From Imperialibacter sp040222815 (GTDB taxonomy: Bacteria > Bacteroidota > Bacteroidia > Cytophagales > Cyclobacteriaceae), in assembly GCF_040222815.1 (NCBI RefSeq), contig NZ_JAVKCH010000019.1:186001-250000 (forward strand): 64,000 nucleotides of DNA, in the 5' to 3' direction. Of the stretch, positions 25,344-33,477 are shown piece by piece. The stretch's first letter is position 1. Every line of letters begins with the position of its first letter. The notes under the pieces were generated by a model. That model made no database searches. It had not been told where the DNA came from and was given only the letters and a program-made list of their open reading frames with translations. Made by a program: the position numbers and the translations under genes.

Positions 25344-26018
25344 CTACAATAAGTTTGGCCTTCTCTCTCTTGTTCGTTGTAGTGACTGCTCGTGTCTCCA
25401 GTCGTCGATAAGGGCATCATTTCCAGATAGCAATACATCCGGCACTTTCATGCCTTTGTAGTCGGCGGGCCTGCTGTAAACCGGCGGAGCGATGAGGTCA
25501 TCCTGAAAGGAGTCGGTAAGTGCAGAGGTTTCGTCGTTTAGCACACCAGGAATCAGCCTGATTACAGCGTCGCACACAATGGCAGCGGCCAATTCTCCTC
25601 CTGACAGCACAAAATCACCAACACTGATTTCTCTGGTAACCAGGTGCTGACGTACTCTTTCGTCCACTCCTTTATAATGCCCGCAGAGCAAAATCATGTT
25701 TCCTTTCATAGCCAGTCCGTTGGCCAGCCTTTGGGTCAGCAGCTCCCCATCAGGACTCATATATATAATGTCGTCGTACGTACGTTCGGACTTGAGGGCC
25801 TGGATACATCGGTCGATGGGTTCTATTTGCAGCACCATGCCCGCTCCCCCCCCGTAGGCGTAGTCGTCAACAGTTTTATGTTTGTTAACGGCGTAGTCTC
25901 TCAGGTTGTGTACGTTTACTTCTGTCAGGCCTTTGTCGATGGCTCTTTTGAGAATGCTGTGCTCAAATGGACTTTTGAGCAGATCAGGCACACAGGAAAT
26001 AATATCGAATCTTACCAT
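25344..26018 (-). CDS. trmD: tRNA (guanine-N1)-methyltransferase
   Basis: Methylates G37 of tRNAs with a purine-36 anticodon edge, using SAM, which prevents +1 frameshifting. 224 residues with a SPOUT knot fold: RFDIISCVPDL at the N-terminus, DDYAYGGGAGMVLQIEPI, LCGHYKGVDERV, EISVGDFVLSGGELAA and a C-terminal part containing PVYSRP. It lies 6 bases after the rimM stop in the rpsP-rimM-trmD order. Confidence 0.97.
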   Translation of the reverse strand: MVRFDIISCVPDLLKSPFEHSILKRAIDKGLTEVNVHNLRDYAVNKHKTVDDYAYGGGAGMVLQIEPIDRCIQALKSERTYDDIIYMSPDGELLTQRLANGLAMKGNMILLCGHYKGVDERVRQHLVTREISVGDFVLSGGELAAAIVCDAVIRLIPGVLNDETSALTDSFQDDLIAPPVYSRPADYKGMKVPDVLLSGNDALIDDWRHEQSLQRTRERRPNLL

Positions 26019-26024
26019 GACTGA

Positions 26025-26549
26025 CTAAGAGTCTAAATATATATCAAGCAAACCGGGTGGAAGCTGTAGGGTAACTGACTTGGCCTTTAAATCCACCGCT
26101 TTAATAATATCGTCGCTAATTGGCACAAGCACTTCCTTGCCCTGACAATCAATGGACAGCACGTCGTGCCCAGGAAAGTTAAGGATGTTTGATATGGTGC
26201 CTAATACTTTGCCATCTTCAACAGCCTCTAGCCCTACCAAATTGTGGAAGAAGTATTGTCCGTCCGAAAGCTCCGGCAGGCTGCTTTCTGGCAGGTACAC
26301 CTCTGTGCCGGCAAGCTTATCAGCCGCATCCAAAGACCTCACTTCATCGAAGCGGGCAATGGCCTTTTTGCCATTGAGTGACCAATGCTCTAAAAAAAAA
26401 GGAACCAGCTCGTTGTTGATCAACAACAGAACTGATTCCAGATTTTTGTAATGCCCAGGGTTGTCCGAATCGATCCAAACCTGAACATCGCCCTTTGTGC
26501 CATGGGTTTTGGTGATTACCCCAAGCTGAAAGCAATCATCCAAATGCAT
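26025..26549 (-). CDS. rimM: 16S rRNA processing protein RimM
   Basis: Assembly factor for the 30S head that binds ribosomal protein S19. 174 residues with N-terminal RimM barrel (FQLGVITKTHGTKGDVQVW), the GTEVYLPES region and a C-terminal PRC-barrel (YFFHNLVGLEAV, GTISNILNFPGHDVLSI, KEVLVPISDDIIKAVDLKAK, QLPPGLLDIYLDS). It starts 6 bases after the rpsP stop. Confidence 0.97.
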   Translation of the reverse strand: MHLDDCFQLGVITKTHGTKGDVQVWIDSDNPGHYKNLESVLLLINNELVPFFLEHWSLNGKKAIARFDEVRSLDAADKLAGTEVYLPESSLPELSDGQYFFHNLVGLEAVEDGKVLGTISNILNFPGHDVLSIDCQGKEVLVPISDDIIKAVDLKAKSVTLQLPPGLLDIYLDS

Positions 26550-26554
26550 AAGGA

Positions 26555-27295
26555 CTACTCTTCTTTTTTCTCTTCCGCTTCCGGAGCGTCAGCCTTAGGG
26601 GCCTCTTCCGCTGGAGCTTCCGCCTTAGGAGCTTCCTCTGCAGCAGGTGCTTCCGCAACCGGAGCCTCTTCAACAGCAGGTGCTTCCGCAACTGGAGCCT
26701 CAGCAGCAGGAGTTTCCTCAACGACCGGGGTTTCCTCTACTACTGGTGCTGTCTCAGCTACCTCAGCCGCAGGCGCTTCTTCCGCAACCGCTGTTTCTTC
26801 TACAGCAGCTTCTTCGCTGGCCTCTGGTGCAGCAGCAACCTCAGCCTTCTTACGAATAGCTTCAGCTCTTGCCTGGCTCACTTTCGTTTCAGCAGCAAGG
26901 CGTGATTTTCTTTCGTCTTCTTTCTTCTTAGCAAGAGACTCAACTTTACCTGTTACTTTAGAGTCTTGTTGGTTCTTCCACTCTTCGAACTTAGCATCAG
27001 CTTGTTCCTGAGTAATGGCTCCTTTGTTCACACCGATTTGAAGGTGTTTTTTCAAAAGAATGCCTCTGTAAGAAAGCATGGCTCTAACGGTGTCAGAAGG
27101 TTGTGCACCTTTCATCACCCAGTCAAAGGCCTTTTCATCATTCAAAACAATTGTTGCCGGATTGGTATTTGGATTGTACGTTCCCAATTTCTCGATGAAC
27201 TTACCATCACGTGGCGAAGTACTGTTGGCCACAACCACATCAAACATTGCAAGTTTTTTACGTCCTCGACGTGTTAACCTGATTTTAACTGCCAT
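26555..27295 (-). CDS. rpsP: Ribosomal protein S16 with long acidic C-terminal tail
   Basis: 246 residues, about three times the usual S16. Residues 1-80 are the S16 core (MAVKIRLTRRGRKKLAMFDV, FIEKLGTYNPNT, DWVMKGAQPSDTVRAMLSYRG), followed by a Lys-rich helix and a tail of roughly 90 residues made of Ala, Glu, Pro and Val repeats such as EAPVAEAPAVEEAPVAEAP. Such tails occur in Bacteroidota S16 but vary in length, and the codon pattern is repetitive, so it may change length readily. First gene of the operon; a minus-strand promoter is at 27349-27378. Confidence 0.97.
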   Translation of the reverse strand: MAVKIRLTRRGRKKLAMFDVVVANSTSPRDGKFIEKLGTYNPNTNPATIVLNDEKAFDWVMKGAQPSDTVRAMLSYRGILLKKHLQIGVNKGAITQEQADAKFEEWKNQQDSKVTGKVESLAKKKEDERKSRLAAETKVSQARAEAIRKKAEVAAAPEASEEAAVEETAVAEEAPAAEVAETAPVVEETPVVEETPAAEAPVAEAPAVEEAPVAEAPAAEEAPKAEAPAEEAPKADAPEAEEKKEE

Positions 27296-27319
27296 TTTTT
27301 GTTCGTTTTATTTAATCTC

Positions 27320-27338
27320 TTCCGGAACCCGTCCGGAA
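27320..27338 (-). promoter_or_regulatory. Short hairpin in the rpsP leader
   Basis: TTCCGG (27320-27325) and CCGGAA (27333-27338) form a 6-bp perfect stem with a 7-base loop, 25 bases before the rpsP ATG and inside its predicted untranslated leader. It might take part in regulation of the operon, but there is no direct evidence. Confidence 0.35.
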
Positions 27339-27348
27339 AATTGGATCG

Positions 27349-27378
27349 CAAAGTTAGTGATTTTTTTGTAAAAGCAAC
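27349..27378 (-). promoter_or_regulatory. rpsP: rpsP operon promoter
   Basis: Minus strand TAACTTTG (27356-27349) is a full -7 match. GTTG at 27378-27375, one base off TTTG, lies 18 bases upstream. Transcription would start near 27342. Confidence 0.6.
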
Positions 27379-27482
27379 TCATCTACAGCAAATTGATAAC
27401 TGGTTCGGCAGTGAAATGTGCGGATGACTTTAACTGCCCGTTGGTTGGACTAGAAAAATGAGCCTTTAAATCAAAATAGCAG

Positions 27483-27540
27483 GTATATTTGTTAAAACGA
27501 ATATACAGTTTTAATACGTTTAATGTATTATATACCTTTA
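27483..27540 (+). promoter_or_regulatory. sucA promoter region with two inverted repeats
   Basis: GTATATT (27483-27489) and AATATAC (27500-27506) form a perfect inverted repeat; TAATAC (27512-27517) and GTATTA (27525-27530) form a second, directly next to it. TTTG at 27488-27491 is 23 bases before TACGTTTA (27515-27522), which is close to the -7 consensus; TACCTTTA at 27533-27540 is an alternative. The start codon is at 27565. The repeats overlap the promoter, so a repressor site is plausible. Confidence 0.45.
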
Positions 27541-27564
27541 CCTAATTAAACGTCACCCAAGAAC

Positions 27565-30288
27565 ATGGATAAATATTCCTATATCGCCAACGCACACTCG
27601 TCTTACATCGATGAACTATACCAAAGTTACAAACAAGACCCTGAGTCAGTAGACATTACCTGGCAGAAATTTTTTGAGGGATTTGAGTTTTCTCAATCGA
27701 AGTATGGAGAAAATGGTCAAGCCGCCACTACCTCTGGAGGCGTGTCGGACAAAGAGATCGCTGTTAGTAATCTTATTCATGCCTACAGAACACGTGGCCA
27801 CCTTAAATCTAAAACCAATCCGGTAAGGGAAAGGAAGGATCGGAAGGCCTTACTTGACCTTAGTGACTTCGGGTTGTCGGAAGCGGATCTTGATGTTGAG
27901 TTTCAGTCGGGGGCGACGATTGGTATTGGGAAAGCGACGCTTAGGAAAATTGTTGAGTCGCTTAAGCAGATTTACGAAGGGGCCGTCGGCTTCGAATATA
28001 TGTATATCAGGGAGCCGGATATTTTGGAGTGGTACAAAAAGAAGGTTGAGTTCGACGCCTTGAATTTTAACCCTTCTATTGACGAGAAAAAAAGGATACT
28101 AAGGAAGCTGAACGAGGCGGTTGTTTTCGAGAATTTCCTTCACACTAAATATGTAGGTCAAAAGAGATTCTCTCTGGAGGGTGGCGAAACAACAATAGCA
28201 GCACTTGACGCAATAATTAATAAAGGAGCTGAACTGGGTGTACAGGAAGTGATGATAGGCATGGCTCACCGGGGTAGGCTGAATGTGCTGGCCAATATCA
28301 TGGGCAAAACCTATGAGCAGATATTCAATGAGTTTGAGGGGAATGCCGCCACCGACCAGACAATGGGCGATGGCGATGTAAAATACCATATGGGTTACTC
28401 CAGCCAGATAGTAACGCCATCAGGAAACACCGTCGATCTCAGGCTGGCACCCAACCCATCTCACCTCGAGGCGGTTGATCCGTTAGTGGAAGGGTTTCTG
28501 AGAGCAAAGGTCGACCGGGAATTCAAAAACGATGCGACCAAAGTGCTTCCGATTCTTATTCATGGAGATGCGGCGGTAGCTGGCCAGGGCATAGTATACG
28601 AAGTGGTTCAAATGAGTAAGCTGGATGGTTATACCACAGGTGGTACTATTCACTTTGTTATCAATAACCAGGTAGGCTTTACAACAGACTTCGACGACGC
28701 CAGATCCAGTATCTACTGTACGGATGTGGCTAAAGTAATTGACTCGCCCGTGCTTCACGTAAATGGTGATCAGCCTGAGGCAGTTATTTTCTGCGTTAAC
28801 CTGGCTGTGGAGTTCAGACAGAAATTCCAGAGAGACGTGTTTATTGATATGGTGTGCTACCGTCGTCATGGGCACAACGAAAGTGATGAGCCGAAATTCA
28901 CCCAGCCATCGCTTTATAATATTATATCGAAGCACCCGAACCCAAGGGAAGTATATAACAAGCACCTGATAGAAAGAGGCGATGTGGATGCCCAGCTAGC
29001 CGACAAAATGGATTCTGAATTCAGAGACCTTTTGCAGGACAGGCTCAACATGGTGAAGCAAAAGCCGCTCCCTTATCAATACTCCCCAATGGAGAAGGAG
29101 TGGCAGGAGCTAAGAATTTCAAAGCCAGATGATTTTGAAAACCCGCCTAAAACTTCTGTTGATCAGAAAGTAATCGATAAAGTAGGCAAGGCGCTCACAA
29201 CTATTCCAAAGGGCTTCAAGCCATTGAAGCAAATTGACAAAGTGCTGAAGCAGCGTACCGAGATGATTTTCGAAGAGAAGTCCGTCAACTGGGCTACTGC
29301 TGAACTACTGGCTTATGGATCGCTGCTTCTTGAGAAAAAGATTGTCAGAATGACTGGCCAGGATGTGCAAAGGGGCACGTTTTCTCACAGGCACTCAGTG
29401 TTGCGTGACAGTGTCACTAACAAGCCCCATAATAGTTTAGATCATATTGAAGAAGGCCAGGAGAAATTCAGAATCTTCAACTCTCTGCTTTCTGAATTTG
29501 GTGTGCTGGGCTTTGAGTTTGGTTATGCCATGGCCAACCCAAATGCGCTGGTTATTTGGGAAGCGCAGTTTGGTGATTTTGCCAACGGTGCGCAAGTGAT
29601 GACTGATCAGTTCATCGTGCCATCGTATACCAAATGGCAGCGAATGAACGGCCTTGTGTTGTTATTACCTCACGGCTACGAAGGTCAGGGGCCAGAGCAC
29701 TCCAATGCTCGCCCTGAGCGATTCCTTCAGATGTGCTCTGGCAACAACATGTTTTTCTGCAACCTGACTACACCTGCCAATTTCTTCCATATGCTGCGTC
29801 GCCAGTTGGTAATGCCATTCCGAATGCCTGCCGTATTAATGTCACCAAAATCGCTGTTCCGTCACCCACTTGTAATGTCGCCAATCAGCGACTTGACTGA
29901 AGGTGGTTTCCAGGAGGTAATTGGCGACACTGAAGTGAAAGCGAAGGACGTGAAAAAGCTTATCCTGTGCACTGGCAAGATTTATTTTGACCTACTGGAC
30001 GAACGTCAGAAAAGTAATAGAAAAGACGTTGCGCTTGTTCGTGTGGAGCAGCTTCATCCTTTCCCGAGAAAGAAAATCCTCGCAGAAATCAATAAATACA
30101 AAGGAGCCAAACTCGTATGGGCCCAGGAGGAACCCGAAAATATGGGTGCCTGGACCTTCTTGCTAAGGATGTTCCCTGAAGTAAGAATGGAATTGGTTTC
30201 AAGAAAAGCAGCAGCCTCTCCTGCCACTGGCTACTACAAACTGCACAACAAAGAGCAGGAAGAGATTGTACAAAAAGCATTTGCATAA
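27565..30288 (+). CDS. sucA: 2-oxoglutarate dehydrogenase E1 component
   Basis: Thiamine-diphosphate E1 subunit of the 2-oxoglutarate dehydrogenase complex (TCA cycle), which decarboxylates 2-oxoglutarate and reductively succinylates the lipoyl E2. 907 residues, in the family range. Motifs: YIDELYQSYKQDPESVD near the N-terminus, MIGMAHRGRLNVLANIMG, the ThDP-binding GDAAVAGQGIVYE, VDMVCYRRHGHNESDEP-like region (MVCYRRHGHNESDEP) and AQFGDFANGAQVM. sucB follows after 17 bases and lpd after that, so all three catalytic subunits are in one operon. Confidence 0.98.
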   Translation: MDKYSYIANAHSSYIDELYQSYKQDPESVDITWQKFFEGFEFSQSKYGENGQAATTSGGVSDKEIAVSNLIHAYRTRGHLKSKTNPVRERKDRKALLDLSDFGLSEADLDVEFQSGATIGIGKATLRKIVESLKQIYEGAVGFEYMYIREPDILEWYKKKVEFDALNFNPSIDEKKRILRKLNEAVVFENFLHTKYVGQKRFSLEGGETTIAALDAIINKGAELGVQEVMIGMAHRGRLNVLANIMGKTYEQIFNEFEGNAATDQTMGDGDVKYHMGYSSQIVTPSGNTVDLRLAPNPSHLEAVDPLVEGFLRAKVDREFKNDATKVLPILIHGDAAVAGQGIVYEVVQMSKLDGYTTGGTIHFVINNQVGFTTDFDDARSSIYCTDVAKVIDSPVLHVNGDQPEAVIFCVNLAVEFRQKFQRDVFIDMVCYRRHGHNESDEPKFTQPSLYNIISKHPNPREVYNKHLIERGDVDAQLADKMDSEFRDLLQDRLNMVKQKPLPYQYSPMEKEWQELRISKPDDFENPPKTSVDQKVIDKVGKALTTIPKGFKPLKQIDKVLKQRTEMIFEEKSVNWATAELLAYGSLLLEKKIVRMTGQDVQRGTFSHRHSVLRDSVTNKPHNSLDHIEEGQEKFRIFNSLLSEFGVLGFEFGYAMANPNALVIWEAQFGDFANGAQVMTDQFIVPSYTKWQRMNGLVLLLPHGYEGQGPEHSNARPERFLQMCSGNNMFFCNLTTPANFFHMLRRQLVMPFRMPAVLMSPKSLFRHPLVMSPISDLTEGGFQEVIGDTEVKAKDVKKLILCTGKIYFDLLDERQKSNRKDVALVRVEQLHPFPRKKILAEINKYKGAKLVWAQEEPENMGAWTFLLRMFPEVRMELVSRKAAASPATGYYKLHNKEQEEIVQKAFA

Positions 30289-30305
30289 TTAAACCCTAAT
30301 AAATA

Positions 30306-31826
30306 ATGAGCCTTGAAGTTAAAATCCCTACAGTAGGGGAATCAATAACCGAAGTAACCATTGCCAAGTGGTTAAAGAATGATGGTGACATTGTGGAGAG
30401 GGACGAACTTCTGTGTGAGCTGGAATCTGACAAAGCCACTTTCGAGCTAAACGCTGAGTCAGCCGGAAAAATAAAGATTTTGGTCAAAGAGGGAGAAACT
30501 GTTGAGATTGGTGCTGTTATATGCAGTATTGACACCGATAGTGCAGCTCCTGCAAAAGAAGAGAAAAAGGAAGAAAAGTCAGCGCCGGCTAAAGAGGCGA
30601 CATCGACTGGCGAGACAATCGAAATGCATGTCCCCACGGTTGGCGAGTCTATCAATGAGGTGACCATATCTTCCTGGGTCAAAAAGGACGGCGAAATTGT
30701 GCAGCTGGATGAAGTAATCGCTGAAATTGAATCTGACAAAGCCACTTTTGAACTCACTGCCGAAGCTACAGGCAAGCTTCAGGTCATCGCCAAGGAGGGA
30801 GAAACACTTGAGATAGGTGCTTTAATATGCAAAATTGAAGTAATGGAAGGTGCGGTTGCCAAAGAGGAGGACGAAAGCCCTGCCCCGGCTGCTGCTCCTG
30901 CAACATCAGGCAGTTCACCTTATGCAGCTGGGCATGCATCTCCGGCAGCAGCAAAGCTTATGGCAGAGAAAGGACTTTCTGCCTCTGATGTGAAAGCAAC
31001 CGGAGTTGACGGACGTATCACGAAAGAAGATGCCATGAAAGCTGAAAAGTCGGCAGCTCCAAAATCTGATGCTGGCAAGCCAGCAACTCCATCCTATGCC
31101 GCACCTCAAATCGGTGGCGGTGTTTCAAGGGGGCAGAGACGAGAGAAAATGTCCTCTCTTCGCAAGACTATTTCAAGAAGGTTGGTTTCTGTAAAGAATG
31201 AGACAGCCATGCTCACTACTTTCAACGAGGTGAACATGGGCCCGGTAATGGAATTGAGAAAGAAATACAAAGACAGCTTCAAGGAAAAGTACGAAGTTGG
31301 CCTGGGCTTTATGTCATTCTTTACCAAGGCAATTACAATGGCCTTGAAAGAGTGGCCTGCCGTAAATGCGCAGATCGACGGGGAAGAAATCGTGTATAAC
31401 GATTATGCCGACGTTTCGATAGCGGTATCCACGCCAAAAGGTCTTGTTGTGCCGGTAATAAGAAATGCCGAAGCACTTAGCTTCGATCAAATAGAAAAGG
31501 AAATAGTGAGACTGGCATTGAAAGCCAGAGACGGAAAGTTGAGCATAGACGAAATGCAAGGCGGTACATTCACCATTACCAATGGAGGCATTTTTGGCTC
31601 CATGCTTTCTACACCTATTATTAATGCGCCCCAGGCAGCTATTCTGGGTATGCACAATATCGTAGAAAGGGCTGTTGTGGAAAACGGCCAGGTAGTGGTC
31701 AGACCGATCATGTACGTGGCCCTCTCTTACGATCACCGCATCATTGATGGTCGTGAGTCTGTCAGCTTCCTTGTACGTGTGAAGCAACTGCTCGAAGATC
31801 CTAGCAGGCTTCTTCTGGGAGTGTAA
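30306..31826 (+). CDS. sucB: 2-oxoglutarate dehydrogenase E2 (dihydrolipoyl succinyltransferase), two lipoyl domains
   Basis: 506 residues. Two complete lipoyl domains are present, each with the sequence ESDKATFEL; the lipoylated lysines are Lys43 and Lys145. An Ala/Pro/Lys/Glu-rich linker follows, then the E3/E1-binding domain (HASPAAAKLMAEKGLSASDV and GRITKEDAM), a second linker and the catalytic domain with MSSLRKTISRRL, TFTITNGGIFGS and the active-site YDHRIIDGRES. E. coli SucB has only one lipoyl domain and about 405 residues. It acts at the core of the 2-oxoglutarate complex; the substrate is inferred from the adjacent sucA. Confidence 0.95.
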   Translation: MSLEVKIPTVGESITEVTIAKWLKNDGDIVERDELLCELESDKATFELNAESAGKIKILVKEGETVEIGAVICSIDTDSAAPAKEEKKEEKSAPAKEATSTGETIEMHVPTVGESINEVTISSWVKKDGEIVQLDEVIAEIESDKATFELTAEATGKLQVIAKEGETLEIGALICKIEVMEGAVAKEEDESPAPAAAPATSGSSPYAAGHASPAAAKLMAEKGLSASDVKATGVDGRITKEDAMKAEKSAAPKSDAGKPATPSYAAPQIGGGVSRGQRREKMSSLRKTISRRLVSVKNETAMLTTFNEVNMGPVMELRKKYKDSFKEKYEVGLGFMSFFTKAITMALKEWPAVNAQIDGEEIVYNDYADVSIAVSTPKGLVVPVIRNAEALSFDQIEKEIVRLALKARDGKLSIDEMQGGTFTITNGGIFGSMLSTPIINAPQAAILGMHNIVERAVVENGQVVVRPIMYVALSYDHRIIDGRESVSFLVRVKQLLEDPSRLLLGV

Positions 31827-31860
31827 AACCCGTTACTATTTTTTAATTAAAACAAACAAC

Positions 31861-33255
31861 ATGGATTATCAGGTAACAGTAATTGGTTCAGGACCCGGCG
31901 GATACGTAGCAGCCATCAGGTGCGCACAGTTGGGTTTAAAAACGGCGATTATTGAGAAATATGATAGCCTGGGAGGCACCTGTCTCAACGTCGGATGCAT
32001 CCCCTCAAAGGCGCTCCTCGATTCAAGCGAGCACTTTCACAATGCAGCACACACATTTAAGGAGCATGGGATTGACATTCCTCAGCCGAAAGTGAATTTG
32101 AAGCAAATGATAGCCAGGAAAACGGACGTGGTGAAGCAAAACACCGACGGTATCAACTTTCTGATGAAAAAGAACAAGATCGATGTTTTTCATGGCATGG
32201 GTTCCTTTATAGATAAGAACACCATCAAAGTTTCAGGAAAAGAAGAAAAGAAGATTACCACCGAGAAAGTAATCATTGCTACCGGCTCCAAGCCAGCAAG
32301 TCTTCCTTTTATTAAAATCGATAAGAAAAGGATCATCACCAGCACCGAGGCTCTCGAACTGACCGAAGTGCCCAAGCACATGATTGTGATTGGTGGTGGC
32401 GTTATAGGTATGGAGCTGGGCTCAGTGTATGCAAGATTGGGGGCCAAGGTGTCAGTTGTGGAATTCCTCGATAGCATCATCCCGACGATGGATTCAACCA
32501 TGGGCAAGGAGCTTCAAAAGTCGCTGAAGGGACTTGGCATGGAGTTTTACCTGTCTCATAAAGTGACTGCGGTGGAGGCTAAGGGCAAGGAAGTGACCAT
32601 AACAGCCGAGACTCCGAAAGGTGAAAAGGTAGATATCAAGGGGGACTACTGCCTGGTGTCAATTGGTAGAAAGGCCTACACTGAAGGACTTGGCCTGGAC
32701 AAAGCTGGGGTGAAAGTAACCGACAGAGGACTGGTTGAAGTGGACGGTCACCTGAGAACCAACGTGGACAATATTTGGGCTATTGGCGACGTCATCAAGG
32801 GTGCTATGCTTGCTCACAAGGCCGAGGAAGAGGGTGTGTTTGTAGCTGAAACCATAATGGGACAGAAGCCTCACATTAATTACAACCTGATCCCCGGTGT
32901 TGTATACACCTGGCCGGAAGTGGCCGCTGTGGGCTACACCGAGGAGCAGCTTAAAGATCAGAAAAAAGAATATAAGGTCGGAAAGTTTCCGTTCAAGGCG
33001 CTTGGCAGAGCAAGGGCTTCGGGAGATACAGATGGACTAGTGAAAGTATTGGCCGACAAACAAACTGACGAGATACTGGGCATCCATATTATTGGTGCCA
33101 GAGCGGCTGATATGATTGCCGCTGGCGTCACAGCCATGGAATTCAGGGCTTCTGCCGAGGATGTGTCACGCATGTCGCACGCACACCCCACTTACATGGA
33201 GGCCGTGAAAGAAGCGTGTTTGGCAGCAACGGATAACCGGCCAATTCACATGTAA
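31861..33255 (+). CDS. lpd: Dihydrolipoyl dehydrogenase
   Basis: E3 flavoprotein that reoxidises the lipoyl groups of the 2-oxoacid dehydrogenase complexes with NAD+. 464 residues: FAD site VIGSGPGGYVAAIRCAQLG, redox-active disulfide GGTCLNVGCIPSKALL, NAD site IVIGGGVIGMELGSVYARLG, and the C-terminal dimer interface with the His-Pro catalytic segment (SHAHPTYMEAVKEA). The terminator at 33275-33305 closes the sucA-sucB-lpd operon. Confidence 0.97.
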   Translation: MDYQVTVIGSGPGGYVAAIRCAQLGLKTAIIEKYDSLGGTCLNVGCIPSKALLDSSEHFHNAAHTFKEHGIDIPQPKVNLKQMIARKTDVVKQNTDGINFLMKKNKIDVFHGMGSFIDKNTIKVSGKEEKKITTEKVIIATGSKPASLPFIKIDKKRIITSTEALELTEVPKHMIVIGGGVIGMELGSVYARLGAKVSVVEFLDSIIPTMDSTMGKELQKSLKGLGMEFYLSHKVTAVEAKGKEVTITAETPKGEKVDIKGDYCLVSIGRKAYTEGLGLDKAGVKVTDRGLVEVDGHLRTNVDNIWAIGDVIKGAMLAHKAEEEGVFVAETIMGQKPHINYNLIPGVVYTWPEVAAVGYTEEQLKDQKKEYKVGKFPFKALGRARASGDTDGLVKVLADKQTDEILGIHIIGARAADMIAAGVTAMEFRASAEDVSRMSHAHPTYMEAVKEACLAATDNRPIHM

Positions 33256-33274
33256 AAAACAGATTGATTGCACT

Positions 33275-33305
33275 TAAAAAGCCACTCTCACAGGGTGGCT
33301 TTTTA
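33275..33305 (+). terminator. Terminator of the sucA-sucB-lpd operon
   Basis: AGCCAC (33280-33285) pairs with GTGGCT (33295-33300) and is followed by five T; preceded by five A, so it can also work on the other strand. It lies 25 bases after the lpd stop. Confidence 0.85.
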
Positions 33306-33398
33306 ATTGGTAACCACTCAATCTGTGATATTCTTTGAGCCGACAAGCCCTGCCTGTCATTCATCTTCATTTTTCTTGCCCATCTTTCCGAAATCTCT

Positions 33399-33429
33399 TT
33401 TGATAATCGGGCGGTGGCATATAACTTTG
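33399..33429 (+). promoter_or_regulatory. carB: carB promoter (TTTG-N19-TAACTTTG)
   Basis: TTTG at 33399-33402 and TAACTTTG at 33422-33429, exactly 19 bases apart, match the Bacteroidota consensus perfectly. Transcription would start near 33436, about 42 bases before the ATG. This is the clearest promoter in the window. Confidence 0.8.
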
Positions 33430-33477
33430 CCGGGATTTGTGAATTGCTAACCCTCCTTTTAACGATACATTCTAAAG

